Source: Corythucha ciliata (Eukaryota; Arthropoda; Insecta; Hemiptera; Tingidae). From it: 64,000 nucleotides of DNA. The notes beneath the pieces are model-generated. The model saw only the letters and a program-made list of their open reading frames with translations. It made no database searches and was not told where the DNA came from. This document shows, piece by piece, positions 33,391 through 45,558 of the stretch. The stretch is taken from positions 46,314,164 through 46,378,163 of the forward strand of contig CM075941.1 in the NCBI GenBank assembly GCA_038030265.1, in the 5' to 3' direction. The stretch's first letter is position 1. Every line of letters begins with the position of its first letter. A program made the position numbers and the translations under genes.

Positions 33391-33597
33391 GGTGCATTGA
33401 GGTCGTGTTAAATAATGGTGTTCACTTATTTATGGATTGGGCTGCCAGTAACACTCACGACGATTTCTCCAGTGAAATCAGTAGTCTGCCCTTTCTCAAA
33501 ACAAAGAATCCTGCCTATTGGCAATGATGAGATAGGTAAATAAAAATAGCGTCTGTACATTATGTAAGTATGAAAATGCAATAAATAAAATTCTTAC

Positions 33598-33674
33598 CTT
33601 TTATTTGAGAACGTTGATCGGCACAGAAAAGAATGTTCCTGCCGCCGTTGGTGGAATGATCACCACACGCTGAC
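33598..33674 (-). CDS. Candidate small exon (unrecognised)
   Basis: The minus strand shows a strong acceptor (TGTTTTCATTTTCACAG) and a strong donor (AAG|GTAAGAAT) around 77 nt. Two frames are usable: one internal (SACGDHSTNGGRNILFCADQ) and one ending in a stop (QRVVIIPPTAAGTFFSVPIN then VLK). No homology is recognised, so it may be chance. Confidence 0.22.
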
Positions 33675-34518
33675 CTGTGAAAATGAAAACACTGTTTCAT
33701 GCCACGAAAAAATATAATAGAAAAAACAACAAGCAGTGTGAACTTTCATCCAACATTAAAGCGCGATGTGAAGCATATTGCTTGATGCCAAGAGCCATTT
33801 CAAGGGAGAATTGAGATACCCCCCTTCCATCATCATCGCAAACATCCGACGTTAAAACGAAAAGCTCAGCATGTTTCAAGTCAATTTAACGGTTCTGCTA
33901 AGACGATGTCACATTGCACTCATCCAAGTCATGATACATGACACTTTCACGTAAAAGCAATGTCCTCATGAAGATATGTATCCTGGATTCGTGCTAGCTA
34001 CACTCATAGTGGAAAAGTTACACCATTCTACATGCACGTATTCTGCTAAATACATGACATTTCTTTAATGCGCCCAGTATTTATGGCTCAAATTGCAATT
34101 AGTGCCTTCCTTGCACCACATTTCACGTATAGGACGACGTATATAGGACTTGAATTTATAAGTACAATATCCTCGTATAATAAAGTCTTGTATATACTTT
34201 GAATTGGCCATTATTCGCCTATAACTCCAAAAGAAACAAGTTTTTTTTTCTTAAATAAGGCGCTAACTGCTGTTCAAGAACAAAAACCGTTTAAAAAATA
34301 TTTTATGTATGTTTTCACCAAAAATCACTTTAAGAAGGAAATGAGATCGTATCCCTTTTCTTCCCAAACGATCAATTTCAGCTGAGAGGGGGGGGGGCAA
34401 AATTTATCGTGCTTACAAAGGACAAGCCTTTCGTTACGTTTGAAGAAAAAGTGTCTTTTTGTTTCGAAAAACACGAATAACAAAGTTCTGGCCGCAAAAA
34501 CGGTCGGGATCGGGTATC
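33675..34518. other. No recognised gene
   Basis: Unique AT-rich sequence with a G-run at 34388-34396. The minus-strand frame at 33697-33879 has plausible composition but no support. Confidence 0.3.
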
Positions 34519-34806
34519 ATGAATAATTTTTGGTCCTCCCGCGAAGTTGAAGCGGAAGTGATTATGAGTGAACTAGACGGGACATTTTTAAATGATTGTG
34601 TTGCGTCTTATCCAGTTGTGGGGAGGAGGAATGAAATAGATAAAGTAACGCGGAGCAAATCACTCCCTCCCCCCTCACCACCACCGGACGAAGCTACCTG
34701 GCCACCTATACAGCCAGAGATTGTTTATTTCTTTTTTTCTCTCGCTCTCTCTTTCTCTCCTCCCAGAAGCTCTTCTCTCCTCTCGAACTCAATTCCTCCC
34801 TCTTAA
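34519..34806 (+). CDS. Candidate ORF (unrecognised)
   Basis: ATG at 34519 opens MNNFWSSREVEAEVIMSELD and continues through NDCVASYPVVGRRNEIDK into a proline-rich and then T/C-rich tail. The first 50 residues have a coding-like composition; the tail is simple sequence, so the true end may be a splice site near 34645 (AAA|GTAACG). No domain recognised. Confidence 0.25.
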   Translation: MNNFWSSREVEAEVIMSELDGTFLNDCVASYPVVGRRNEIDKVTRSKSLPPPSPPPDEATWPPIQPEIVYFFFSLALSFSPPRSSSLLSNSIPPS

Positions 34807-34899
34807 CTCACTCTATCATTCACTCACACGCACATCACACTCCCTCCATCTCTCTCTTTTTATCATCAACCTCTCCCAACACAGCCCCCTTTTTTACAG

Positions 34900-35121
34900 G
34901 CCAGGAAGCCATGGAGAGGAGGCTATTGGCGGAGCCTCCGCTCCAATCGGCAGTTTCGAACAAACCCCCCGTTCCGTCCCTGCTCTTTCTCATACCACCG
35001 CGGCTACTTGGTCGTCAGTGCTTGCCTCGTCACGATCTTACCGCTTGTTTTTTAACCCCCTTTTGTGTCCCGTAGTGTTTTTTCACCCACGCAAGGCCTC
35101 GCCCCATACGAATTTAAGACG
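34900..35121 (+). CDS. Candidate internal exon, 222 nt (unrecognised)
   Basis: Acceptor CCCCCTTTTTTACAG and donor ACG|GTAAGAAG bracket exactly 222 nt that are open in a phase-2 frame (PGSHGEEAIGGASAPIGSFE to ASPHTNLR). A second frame starts at ATG 34911 in a good context (GCCATGG) and runs 54 codons. The surroundings are CT-rich, as in other non-repeat parts of the window. Confidence 0.28.
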
Positions 35122-37324
35122 GTAAGAAGAAAAAAAGTATATATATATTATTCCGGGACATCACGTTCTTCCCGTCTATCTCTTTTCACGCTTCATTCCA
35201 CCCTCTTTCTCAATCTGAGGAACTTGGTTTCCTCCGGTCGAGAGGGAGGGCTGTGATAAAATTGGCTTTTACTTGAGCTATGGCGTCCACGGTGACAGTT
35301 TCTATCGGGAGTGGAATTATGTTCTTGTTTAAATTCCGTGATTTTAGTGTATTTTCCTAAAGTTTTCTTGTTGGGAAGTTTACGACAAATGTAAGGTAGG
35401 CAACGTCCTTCAAGACTTATTAAAACTCATGTTTTTGTCGCTTTATCCGCCACATTACGCGTTCGGGCGGCGGCGTGAGCTACTGTCTAAATAAATTCGC
35501 ACATCTACAAAGAATAACAATTAAATCCCGACGCTTTTTAGCTGTGAAAAAACTCGATTTTCCACACCCGGACCTACACTTGCACAGTCACACATCGCCT
35601 TATGATTGGGGCGCTCAAACAAGGTTCATGCTGGATTTCCAATGTCTAAAATGTTTTACGCTGCGCGGGGCAGGGAAAAAGTGCGGGCCGATTCCTCGTC
35701 ACCCTCGCTCGTTCGGGTCCAAGTTACAGGACCGAATTGGATAAAGACCTTCGGTATTATATACCTCCAACATATCTTTTGAAATGTCTTGGCTTCAACG
35801 TGTCCGGCGGCTCTCGCTGCTCATTTAGCCGACCAATGGCAAATCTCTCAAATGCCCTATTTTTATTGGTACACGTATTCAGAACGCCCCCTGAGCCGTA
35901 AATCCGAATTTAAAGGCCTGATGTTCGATCGGAAAAATTAATGTTTCCAAATGGGGAACTTGCATGAATGTCCGATTTGGGAGAAAAGTATACCGGTGAA
36001 TTGGCACATAGACAGAAGGATATCAATGGTAGTTGCAGCCCGATTGGTGCATTTGGTGATTTTTAAATAAATTTCAAAGTTCTTCAAGAAGGGATAGATG
36101 GTACGAGGGGAAATGACGTCAATCCCTAATTTTGAAGCATGTGATTAGGGCACTCTAACATTTTTTGTTTATAACAAGAACAAGATATAACAAGAAAATT
36201 GTCCCCCTGAAAATGTGTCGTACCCCCCTCTTCCTCACACCATTAATTTCAATAAATAGGGTTTGACGTTATCCCCGACGTAGAGCCCTCTTTCAATAAA
36301 CACCAGTGCTTGAAAAATGTGCAAGTTCCCCATTGTAAGCATTTGGGATTATTGAACGCTATAAATTATATACACACTTCATTGTGTGTTTTTTCCTTTA
36401 AGAAATGATGTAAAAACAACAGTATTTTTTTATACGATGTAACTATATCCAAGGGAGCGGCACCTACCGACGCTCGGGAGGCGCACGTCAACCTTTTTCG
36501 TTTCCTATACGAGCCAACCGAGATAAAACATTTTGATAGTTCTATCATCGATTTATAGCGCTAGAACGGCATAAATTAAAACATAGAAGAAATAGTCACT
36601 CGCGAGCGAAGACCATGTCCCAAATCTTTATAAGGAACAATATTGCCCTACATGAACTGTCTCACGTATCAGCGAAAAACTGTGACCATTAGAGACGGAT
36701 CGACCTCATAAAAGCGTACTCGTCGATTATTCTTGAACTAAAATGAGAGTAGGAGCATGTTTTGAATCGCCACTCCACTCTTATATTGCCCGCCGATGGA
36801 AGGGTCTGCACACATAAAGAGCGCGGACGACCCGCGAGAGCTGCGCGGCTACTCTATTTCATTTCATTTCTCTATAACAAAAACACGACATATCACGAAG
36901 AAACCCTTAGTTTGGGTCCCAAAACGAAATTTTATTTGGGGGCCCATGTTATGGCCCCATCTGGCCCCCGCACCTATACCAATACAGTAATGTAATCCCC
37001 GTCACACAGTATAGCTGTAGATGTGGCAAATTTAAATCTCTCAATCTCCGATAATTGATACATCGGAAAATTAATGGCCGGAAAAAAGTGAAACAAAAAC
37101 AACAACAACATATCTGTGGCAAAAATATGCATCCCGCCGAATGAAGTGGACTCAGCCCAGTGGTGAAGGGAAAGTTCTTATGTACGGCGGCTGTAGCACT
37201 GCGATTGTAACTCTCAAAAATGGGTTTCTTAGTGAGTGAAATCCGGAAAATTACTTTTTTTTATCGAGTGAAACCAGCTAAAATCGGCGTAATCGGTCTC
37301 TGAAATAGGCCACCCTATGTTATG
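35122..37324. other. No proven gene; one foldback piece at 35940-36350
   Basis: Mostly unique. An open + frame at 35475-35744 (SYCLNKFAHLQR to SKLQDRIG) is unassigned. At 35938-36350, ATGGGGAACTTGC and GCAAGTTCCCCAT form an inverted pair, and its interior (35957-36030) is also found at 46955-47029. Confidence 0.35.
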
Positions 37325-38785
37325 TACGTGAACCTGCTGGTGGAAAACATAATCATGAAACATGACGAAAGTGGCGCCATTGGTACGTTTACTGTTTATT
37401 TACGTTGGTTTACGTTTGTTTAGCCCTGCAAAAAACATAACAACAGACATCATGTGTGCCACCATCTTATCACGCAACGGCACGGCACACATTTCCCCAA
37501 TCGTTTGTTTCACTACATATTCATACTAATCGTGAACGTTTGTTCACGATTGTTTAGCTCCAAAATTTTCATTTGGTTAGTCCTGCAAAATAATTTATTC
37601 ATAAGAAAAGACAACTTGTGTGCCGCCAACTTCAAGCACTGAACGAACGATTGAAGTCATGTGCGCCGTTGCGTGAAGTAGGCGGTACGCATTTTTTTTT
37701 TTTAATTTATATTGCAGGGCTACAAACGAAAATTTGGTAAAAACAAATAGGTCAATAAAATTAGTAGTGCAGTCAATGAATGATGAAAAACGAGTGTAGA
37801 CGACATGGTCGGTTTAGTGATTTTTATATTTTTCCACTTTGTTTGGGGTAGTTGGGAGGTAAACATACTAAAAGTCCCCGAACGTCCGATGTGAGCCGCC
37901 GCGCCGCCGGGAAGGCAACTTGTTTCGGTTTTTCCTAATTATGCCCCTAAATAGGTCAAGTGACCTTCCCAGCGGTCTCGAGCAGCCCGCTCACATCGGA
38001 CGTCCGGGGGGACTTTTAGTATGTTTACCTCCCAACTTCCTCAAACACTGCGGAAAAACAAAAATTCACTAAACTGACCATGTCGTCTATATTCTCTTAT
38101 TGAATGGACTATATATAAGTCGGCCTATCGAAATAATTACGGGCAAGCTGGAAACCAATTAAATACCTTTAAGCGGCCGTCATCCAAGTTTGTGCAGTCA
38201 GGAACCTTGAGCTTTCATTTTGGTTGCCACAAAACCTCGAAATTTTGGGACTTGTGAGTTTTTTGCAAATTGCTAGAAAAGGGTCCATCGTACAGTTAAG
38301 AACACCCTATTCTCAATTGAAAAGAATTCTCCGTCGGTTGAAAAAAATGGTTCAAGAGGCTTTTTGAAATAAAAGAAGAAAAAAGGCACATTTGATCGAT
38401 TTTTTGGCTACCAAAATGAAAGGTTAAGGTTTCTGACTGCACAAACTTGGATGACACCTCACTAGGACCTCTTGAACGCTTATTCAATTGGTTTCCAGCT
38501 CACCCGTAATTATTTCAATAGCCCACCCCCCTCTATTAGATCAAATTTCACTGGCCTAAAACGTAAACAAACGATGTTGTGTCCTGACATGTCGCTAAAC
38601 AAACAATAGGGGTCATGTGTGCCATTGCTTGAAGTTGTCGGCGCACAACTTGTATTTTCTTACAAGTAAATATTTTGAAGGGCTAAACAAACAAAACTAT
38701 GAACTAAACAAACGTAAACATACGAATTGCGCCATTTTCGTCACGTTTGGTGATATGAGTTCCGCCGGGTTCACATGCAAGAATT
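37325..38785. mobile_element. Nested foldback elements, 1.46 kb
   Basis: The outer arms begin GTGAACCTGCTGG and CCGCCGGGTTCAC. Inside, 37780-38100 is a palindrome with GGAGGTAAACATACTAAAAG at both ends, and 38140-38515 is another with CATCCAAGTTTGTGCAGTCA against TGACTGCACAAACTTGGATG. No coding capacity. Confidence 0.75.
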
Positions 38786-38789
38786 GGTT

Positions 38790-40149
38790 TGCTGGCAAAC
38801 AAATTTCCCGAAATTGGGTGTTCACAAAATTGACAGTCTCCTCATGAAATTGACAATTTCCCAATAAGACTGATAACTTCCTCATAAAATTGACAATTTA
38901 CTCTTAAAATTGATCATTTCCGCAAATAATCGGCAATTAATACTAAAAATAGCAAGTTTAAAGCCAACCCGAACTTGCCTGTTCATGAAATTGACAATTT
39001 CCTCATAAAATTCACAATTTCCTAATAAAATGTACAATTTTCTCATAAGATTGACGATTTCCCCATCCCCATAAAATTGATTATGTCCACATAAAATTTA
39101 CAACTTCTTCACAAAATTGCCAATTTATTCTTAAAACTGATCATTTCGACAGTCTCAAACTGTCAAAATCGACAGTCTCCTCATGAAATTGACAATTCTT
39201 TATAAAGTTGACAATTTCCTTATAAAATTGACAATTTCTGTAATTAAAATGTACAATTTTCTCATAAGATTGACGATTTCCCCATCCCCCATAAATTGAT
39301 TATGTCCACATAAATTTACAACTTCTTCACAAAATTGCCAATTTATTCTTAAAACTGATCATTTCGACAGTCTCAAACTGTCAAAATCGACAGTCTCCTC
39401 ATGAAATTGACAATTTCTTTATAAAGTTGACAATTTCCTTATAAAATTGACAATTTCCTCATAAAATTGACAATTTCCCCATAAAACTGATAACTTCCTC
39501 ATAAAATTGACAATTTCCTCATAAAATGTACAATTTCCTCTTATAATTATCAATTTCGCATAGATTCAGCAAATTATACTAAAAATAACAAGTTTAAAGG
39601 CTAAATAAACGATTGCCAATTACTGTGTTAACAATAATCACCGAAAGGGCAATTGCACCTAAAAATAGAACTATTGGGGATAAGTCAAGTCACGTCAAAT
39701 TGACAATTTCCACGTCAAATTGACAATTTCTGCTTCAAATTGAGAAATTGACTTCAATTTGACAATTTTTTAATGAAATTGAAAGTGCGCTAATAAAAAG
39801 GACAATTTCCTCGTGAAACTGACAATTTCGTCCTAATAAATATCAACGATTCGTACAAAATTCACGGTTTCCTCTTGAAATTCAGAATTTCCAATTCGAA
39901 TTAACAATTTCTTTACAAAATTGAAGATTCCTACTTTTCCAATTGACACTTCTTCATAGAATTGACTATTTCCTCATTAAACTGGCGATTTACTCATCAA
40001 ATTGACACCTTTTAAACTGAAAATTTCCTCATAAAATCAACCGCTCATTGAGCTTAAGATTACTTATAAAAGAAATTGAATATTTTCTCATAAAAACAGA
40101 CAATTTCCTTGTGAAAATGACAATGTCTTTATGAAAATGACGATATGTA
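38790..40149 (+). repeat. Type D minisatellite
   Basis: 20-bp units AAATTGACAATTTCCTCATA. A segment of about 200 bp (with CAGTCTCAAACTGTCAAAATC) is duplicated in tandem at about 39060-39180 and 39260-39390. The reverse-complement copy of the block, with the same flanks, is at 58400-59330. Confidence 0.85.
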
Positions 40150-40151
40150 TA

Positions 40152-42943
40152 CAGGGTGTTTCTGAACGACTGCGAAAAAAAAATTGGGTGAAAGTAGACA
40201 ACATTTGCAATCGAAAACACTATGTACAACATTGTCCGAAAATCTATAGTTTCAGAGATATGATTTTTCAAACGTTTTATAAGGCATGTCTCACTTTTTG
40301 GAACTAAGTGCAAGATTGCCGCTTTCCAATGAACATTTTGCATCTTTTGATGGCTGATTCGGAAAGAGCACATTTTTTTCTTGGGATACAAGTAGTTTTC
40401 GAAAAAATTGATTCGTTTTTGCGGCCGGTACAGTGGCTCAAACTTGAGCACACGAGGGATTTTGATTTGTTTATGTGAATTCAACACCCACTTTTCGCTA
40501 CTAGATTATGCCACAGGACAGCCCGATTTTAAGGAAAACTTCTTCCATATGTCCTCTTTAAAATAACCTATTCAAGTTGTCGGGTTACCACTAGACTTTT
40601 CTGCACAAATCATCTTTTCCTTAAAAAAAAAACGTTTTTCCGCTTCAAAACCACTAATTTTTTACTTGTGTCTAATGTAACTACGGCGTAATTTGTAGTG
40701 GCGTATTCAACTTTTTCATGCTTGGCATCAACGAAAACCTCATTTTCACTTAAACAGAACAAATTCATTTCCTTAATTTCATGAGCTAGTTGTCGTTAAG
40801 CTGTTGACAAGCACCCCGTTAGGGCTGATGGCATCGTCATTAGCTGTGCGTTTCACTTCGATTCCGAATCTTGGAAGTCTTATCCATTTAGATTTCCTTT
40901 AACTCCATAATGATCAGGTGATCATTACCTCACAGGTGTGAGGTATACCTTATTACCTACTACGTTCAGCTCGTGCTTCGAATTTCTGGTTTTAGTGGAT
41001 TTTTCTTCTTGTAGAACATTTAATTACATTAGATTTTGTGATAGCCTTTGTACCTCTTCTCCTACCTTTGTACCTTTGTTCTCTTTGCGTTTTCTGCACA
41101 ACTTCATTTGTAATTTCTTTGTTCATTTGATGAAATGTTTCGATACTCATTTCACGAGATGGCCGACATGCACCTCGTTTATGGGCTCGCGGATTGCAAC
41201 TCTTTAAGAGCCGTGCGCATTTATGCCGAAAAATATCCGAACCGTGTAACTCCACACCACACTACATTCGCGCGAAGACACCAGAGATTGCGTGAAATTG
41301 GTAATTTAAGTGGTTAGTCAGGTTTTTTATTGGTCATTATTACCAATGATTTTTTTAATAGGTAAGTTCAATAGCTCGTCGAACGATACAGGCCGCCCAA
41401 GGACGATGGATCCCGTGGTAGAGGAATAAATTATCAACAGAGTGGAAGAAGATCCGTCGTTTAGTACGAGAGAGATTGGCCGTGACTTAAACATTTCCCA
41501 CTGGAACGTCTGGCGAGTCATTCATGAACAGCAATACCATCCGTACCATATTCAGAAGGTTCAGGCCCTTCTACCTATTGACTTTCCTCGGCGCCTACAA
41601 TTCGTTCAATGGATGCTGCAGCAAGAGAGGGATGACCCTGGCTTTCTTGGCTCAATAATGTTTACCGACGAAGCTTGTTTTTCGAAGGAGCCACTCGTTC
41701 ATTTTAAAAACAATCACGTGTGGTCTCTTGAGAATCCGCATGCTCGCCTCGAAGCTCGACATCAACAAAAATTCTCTGTTAATGTATGGGTTGGGATAAT
41801 CTAGGTGACATTTTCTGCCACCTAGATTAACCGGTGAAGCGTATCTTGGCTTCCTCACTGACGAGTTGCCGCTTCTCCTCCAAGATGTCCCACTTCACAC
41901 ACGATTACGCATGTGGTTCATGCACGACGGCGTTCCTCCCCATTTTTCTAGGGCAGTTCGGGAGCACTTGAATGAGACGTACGAAGGGCGCTGGATCGGA
42001 AGAGGCGGGGTCCAGCCGTGGCCTCCACGATCACCTGATCTCGCTCCTCTTGATTTTTGTATCTGGGGTTACGTCAAATCCAAAGTATACCGAGGTCCAG
42101 TTGTCAACTGCGCCGAAGAACTGACAAATCGGATCATAGTCGCTTGCGATGAAATCCGTAATGACCGCAGATTGTTTTCAAGAATACGACAGTCAATGAG
42201 GAAAAAGTTGGCTTCATGTCGCGACGAGGAAGGTCGACACTTTGAACACCTGCTTCCATGATGAAAGTTTCAGATTCCGTGATTAAACCTTTCCATTTCC
42301 TTTTTTCCAGTTAATTTTTTTACTTAATTAACGCCCCTCTATCGACGATCCGAGTTTTCGTTGATGCCAAGCATGAAAAAGTTGAATACGCCACTAAGAA
42401 TTATGCCATAGTTACATTACACAGAAGTCAAAAATTAGTGGTTTTGAAGCGGAAAAACGCTCTTTTTTTAAAGGAAAAGATGATTTCTGAAGAAAAGTCT
42501 AGTGGTAACGTGACAACTTGAATTGGTTATTTTAAAAGAGGACATATCGAAGAAGTTTTCCTTAAAATCGGGATGTCCTGTGCCATGATCTAGTAGCAAA
42601 AAGTGGGGGTTGAATTCGCATGAAAAAATCAAAATCCCTCGTGTGCTCAACTTTGAGCCGCTGTACCGGCCGCAAAAACGAATCGATTTTTTCGAAAACT
42701 GCTTGAACCCCAAGAAAAAAATGTGCTCTTTCTGAATCAGCCATCGAAAGACGCCAAAAGTTCATTGGAAAGCGGTAAACTTGCACTTAGTTCCAGAAAT
42801 TGAGACATGCCTTATAAAACGTTTGAAAAATCATATCTCTGAAACTATTGATTTTCGGACAATGTTGTGCATAGTGTCTTCGATTGCAAATGAGGTCTAC
42901 TTTCACCCAATTTTTTTTTTCGCAGCCGTTTAGAAACACCCTG
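40152..42943 (+). mobile_element. Tc1/mariner element (DD41D transposase), degenerate
   Basis: TA-flanked element of 2,792 bp with inverted repeats of about 590 bp (40152-40740 and 42350-42943), starting CAGGGTGTTTCTGAACG and ending GTTTAGAAACACCCTG. It sits inside the type D array. The transposase gene lies between the repeats. Confidence 0.92.
41135..42261 (+). pseudogene. DUF4817/Tc1-mariner transposase, disrupted
   Basis: ATG 41135 opens the N-terminal helix-turn-helix of DUF4817 type (ADMHLVYGLADCNSLRAV). A 49-bp intron is predicted at 41313-41361 (GTTAGT to TTTAATAG) and restores the frame to GKFNSSSNDTGRPRTM. An in-frame TAA at 41427 and a small deletion/frameshift at about 41802-41822 inactivate it. 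The catalytic residues remain: FTDEACF (first Asp), MHDGVPPHF (second) and SPDLAPLDF (third), with 41 residues between the second and third, that is DD41D. The C-terminus RHFEHLLP is typical of the family. Confidence 0.92.
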
Positions 42944-42945
42944 TA

Positions 42946-44060
42946 TATATTCATAAAATGTACAATTGGTGGAGCGTTTTGCGTATTATATTGCCCTTGA
43001 CGTGGCGTTTCGCGTAAATTTTGCCTTGATATTAGCGATCAGCCAGTGAGCCACGGCCTTTCGAAAGCGAGTTATTTCCTCACAGGATATTTTACTCTAA
43101 AACTGACGATTTTACTCCAAACGCGGAAGTGTTTTTTCCCAAGGATTTCACTAAAAAAAACAAACTAGAAAATGTTCCCTAAAGACCTATCTTTTTCAAG
43201 CCCGAAACTCACGTGTTGCCTTTTAACTATTAAATATTTAACCATAAAATGGCGGTACCACGAATACCACCCCAAGACTGAAAATTTCGCACCATTAGAA
43301 CAGACGTTTTCCCCAATACGGATGATTTTACTCCAAAGCCGATGACTGGGTCACGAAAACTCTGACGAAATTTCAGGTTTCTGAGGTAAAACCACAAAAT
43401 TAATTTTTTTAAAGGGTGAAATCGGCAGTTTCGTAGTGAAAACTTCATTTTTCTGATAGTTCCTTTAGGTAGAAACTTGAATTTTTTGTTGAAAAACTTC
43501 TTTTTTGTGATAAAACCACCAGTTTTGGGGTAAAATTTTCATTTTGAGGAAAAAATGTCAAACTTTTCAGGGTAAAATCACCATTATTGTAGCAGAATCT
43601 TCAGTTTTGACTAACTTTTGTCAGGTTTGCCGTGAAACATTTAGTATACTGGACCAAAATCGCCGTCACTTTTCGAGATGAAATCCTCCAAAACTAAAGA
43701 TTTCACGTTAATACTGACGTGTTACATCAAAACTGAAAATTGCAAGGACAACATTGGTGGCACCCCCGTACCCGTGAACTAAAGACGGGATTCCCTCAAA
43801 CTGAAAATGTTTACCCTAGACTGGTGGTTTTACCACAAAACAGATGTTTTTAATTTCGAAATTGAAGTTTTTACTTTTAGGGCCTCCGCACACGCCGCCG
43901 GGGCCACATTGAAGCGCCACTGCCGACCACTTAGTGGCGCTTCAAAGTTGCCCCGTGTTCGGAAGGCCCTAAAAACTTGTCACCGGAAAACAGAAGTTTT
44001 CACGGCAAAACTGGAAATTTCACCCTCAACATAAACTTTGTGGTATTACCTCAAAACTGG
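42946..44060 (+). repeat. Type D tail then type G minisatellite
   Basis: After a few type D units come about 1 kb of irregular units such as AAAACTGATGATTTTAC and GGTAAAATC. A hairpin MITE (43875-43974) is embedded. Confidence 0.6.
43875..43974. mobile_element. 100-bp hairpin MITE
   Basis: TTTTAGGGCCTCCGCACACG at the left pairs with CGTGTTCGGAAGGCCCTAAAA-type sequence at the right; inside, TGAAGCGCCACT pairs with AGTGGCGCTTCA. Confidence 0.75.
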
Positions 44061-44084
44061 CTATTTTGATGAGGCGGGTATAGA

Positions 44085-44290
44085 CCAGCGAGTTGCAATT
44101 TCTATTGGATTTGGATCGGGGTTGTGGTAAAATCAGTTCAAAAATCCGTCTGGATGGACCATCCAGATCCAATCCAATCCGATCCAAATCCAATAGAAAC
44201 TTGCTATTTTAGCACAAGAATGGCGATGTTAGCACGAAATTTATGGGTTATTATTAATCAGACCCACTGATTAATAATGACAATAGCACG
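44085..44290. repeat. Two small palindromes
   Basis: TTTCTATTGGATTTGGATCGG against CCGATCCAAATCCAATAGAAA (about 44098-44200), and TTATTAATCAG against CTGATTAATAA (about 44250-44277). Confidence 0.75.
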
Positions 44291-44294
44291 AAAA

Positions 44295-45528
44295 TTGCGA
44301 TTTTGGCGACTCCCGAGCCCAAGGGCCACCACAATGTGAAGGGTGTGGGATATGGGGGGGAAGGGGACAAAAATGGCGATATTAGTAAGTACTGAAACAT
44401 GCGGGGCCATCACTGCGCTGCAAACTTGGCCCTGATGTTGGTGGGAGAATCACACCGTTTGTGGGTACTAAAATGTGATTCTTTGAATCAAAAATGGCAT
44501 CGCTGAGGGAACCAACCAACGAAAGGCTATCACTGTCCACAGGAAGAGAACTTTGCTTGCTAGTCGTCGGGGAGGGGGGGGGGGTTACAGTGAGAAAAGG
44601 TTGAAGGCCCTTTCCCTTTCCACATCTCTTCCACAGCCTCATTCATACAATTCGCCTCTAAACTGTGCTTTATACCAGACGTCGTCATTTGAAAAGCTGA
44701 GCTTGTTGTTGATGTTGTTGTTGTTGTTGTTGTTGTTGGTTGTGTTCTCTTTCTCAACATTTTGCTTGAGCAAGCAGAAAAAAAGGAAAAGATTTATTTT
44801 AGGGCTGTGAACAGCCGGGGAGAGGAGGGGAATGAAGATTTTCTGTTCAAATCTCGAGAAAGGAAAGAATTTAGTACCGTGAAACGTACAACCATTAAAG
44901 ACAGCGCCGCGGAGACTCCTTTTTCTCTCTCACACACTCACACACTCTCTCTCTCTCATGTATTCATCTGAAGGTTAAATAGTGGACGACTCTCGCGACA
45001 ATTACCTTTGCCACCCCACTCACCACCATCATCGTGTCTCGAACACTCCCCTCCCCCCTCCTTGTTTTGTTTTCCCAATGTCCTGAGTCCAGCCAAATGG
45101 CGAACGTTTTGTATGTGACAGGAGGTGAAGGGGAGTCTGACTGATATAAACAAAACAAAAAAAACCCTTCGGATTTTGTATTGTTCTTTGACTTTATAAG
45201 TCAGTTAAAGGGATAAGAGTTTTTTCTCTCACTCTGTCTCTCTCTCTCGAAAATCAAACAAGCAAGGCGGGGGCGGCGCGACTCCCGAGGCCAAGGGCCA
45301 CCACAATGTGAAGGGGGTGGGTTATGAGGGGAAGGGGACAGAGCGAGTCTCTGCTGACCATGCAACCCTGAAATAAAAAAAGAAAAAGAAGAAAAAAAAA
45401 CTCCCAAGGTTTCCTTCGAAATGACCGAAAGCCGAATTTTTTCCTTAGTTTTAGTCCCCTCCTCACCCCTCCCGTACCATTCGTATTTTTTAATTGTTCA
45501 GTGTTTCTCGTGATTCTGATCGGTCGAC
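44295..45528. other. Unique CT/GTT-rich region with a 63-bp direct duplication
   Basis: CGACTCCCGAG followed by CCAAGGGCCACCACAATGTG occurs at 44308-44370 and again at 45279-45342. A (GTT)n lies at 44704-44738 and CT-rich runs at 44920-44960 and 45225-45250. A Ser-rich minus-strand frame at 44382-44610 is unassigned. Confidence 0.45.
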
Positions 45529-45558
45529 ATGGACAGGCACATGGAGGATTCGTATCAG
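45529..45558 (+). CDS. Candidate first coding exon (unrecognised)
   Basis: ATG in a good context (GTCGACATGG), ten codons MDRHMEDSYQ, then the donor GTCAGT, phase 0. It may join 46536-46754, where the frame is also phase 0. No family recognised. Confidence 0.25.

Noticed and set aside
38790..40149. CRISPR-like regular repeats
   Set aside because: Units are contiguous, without unique spacers, in a eukaryotic context; this is a minisatellite.
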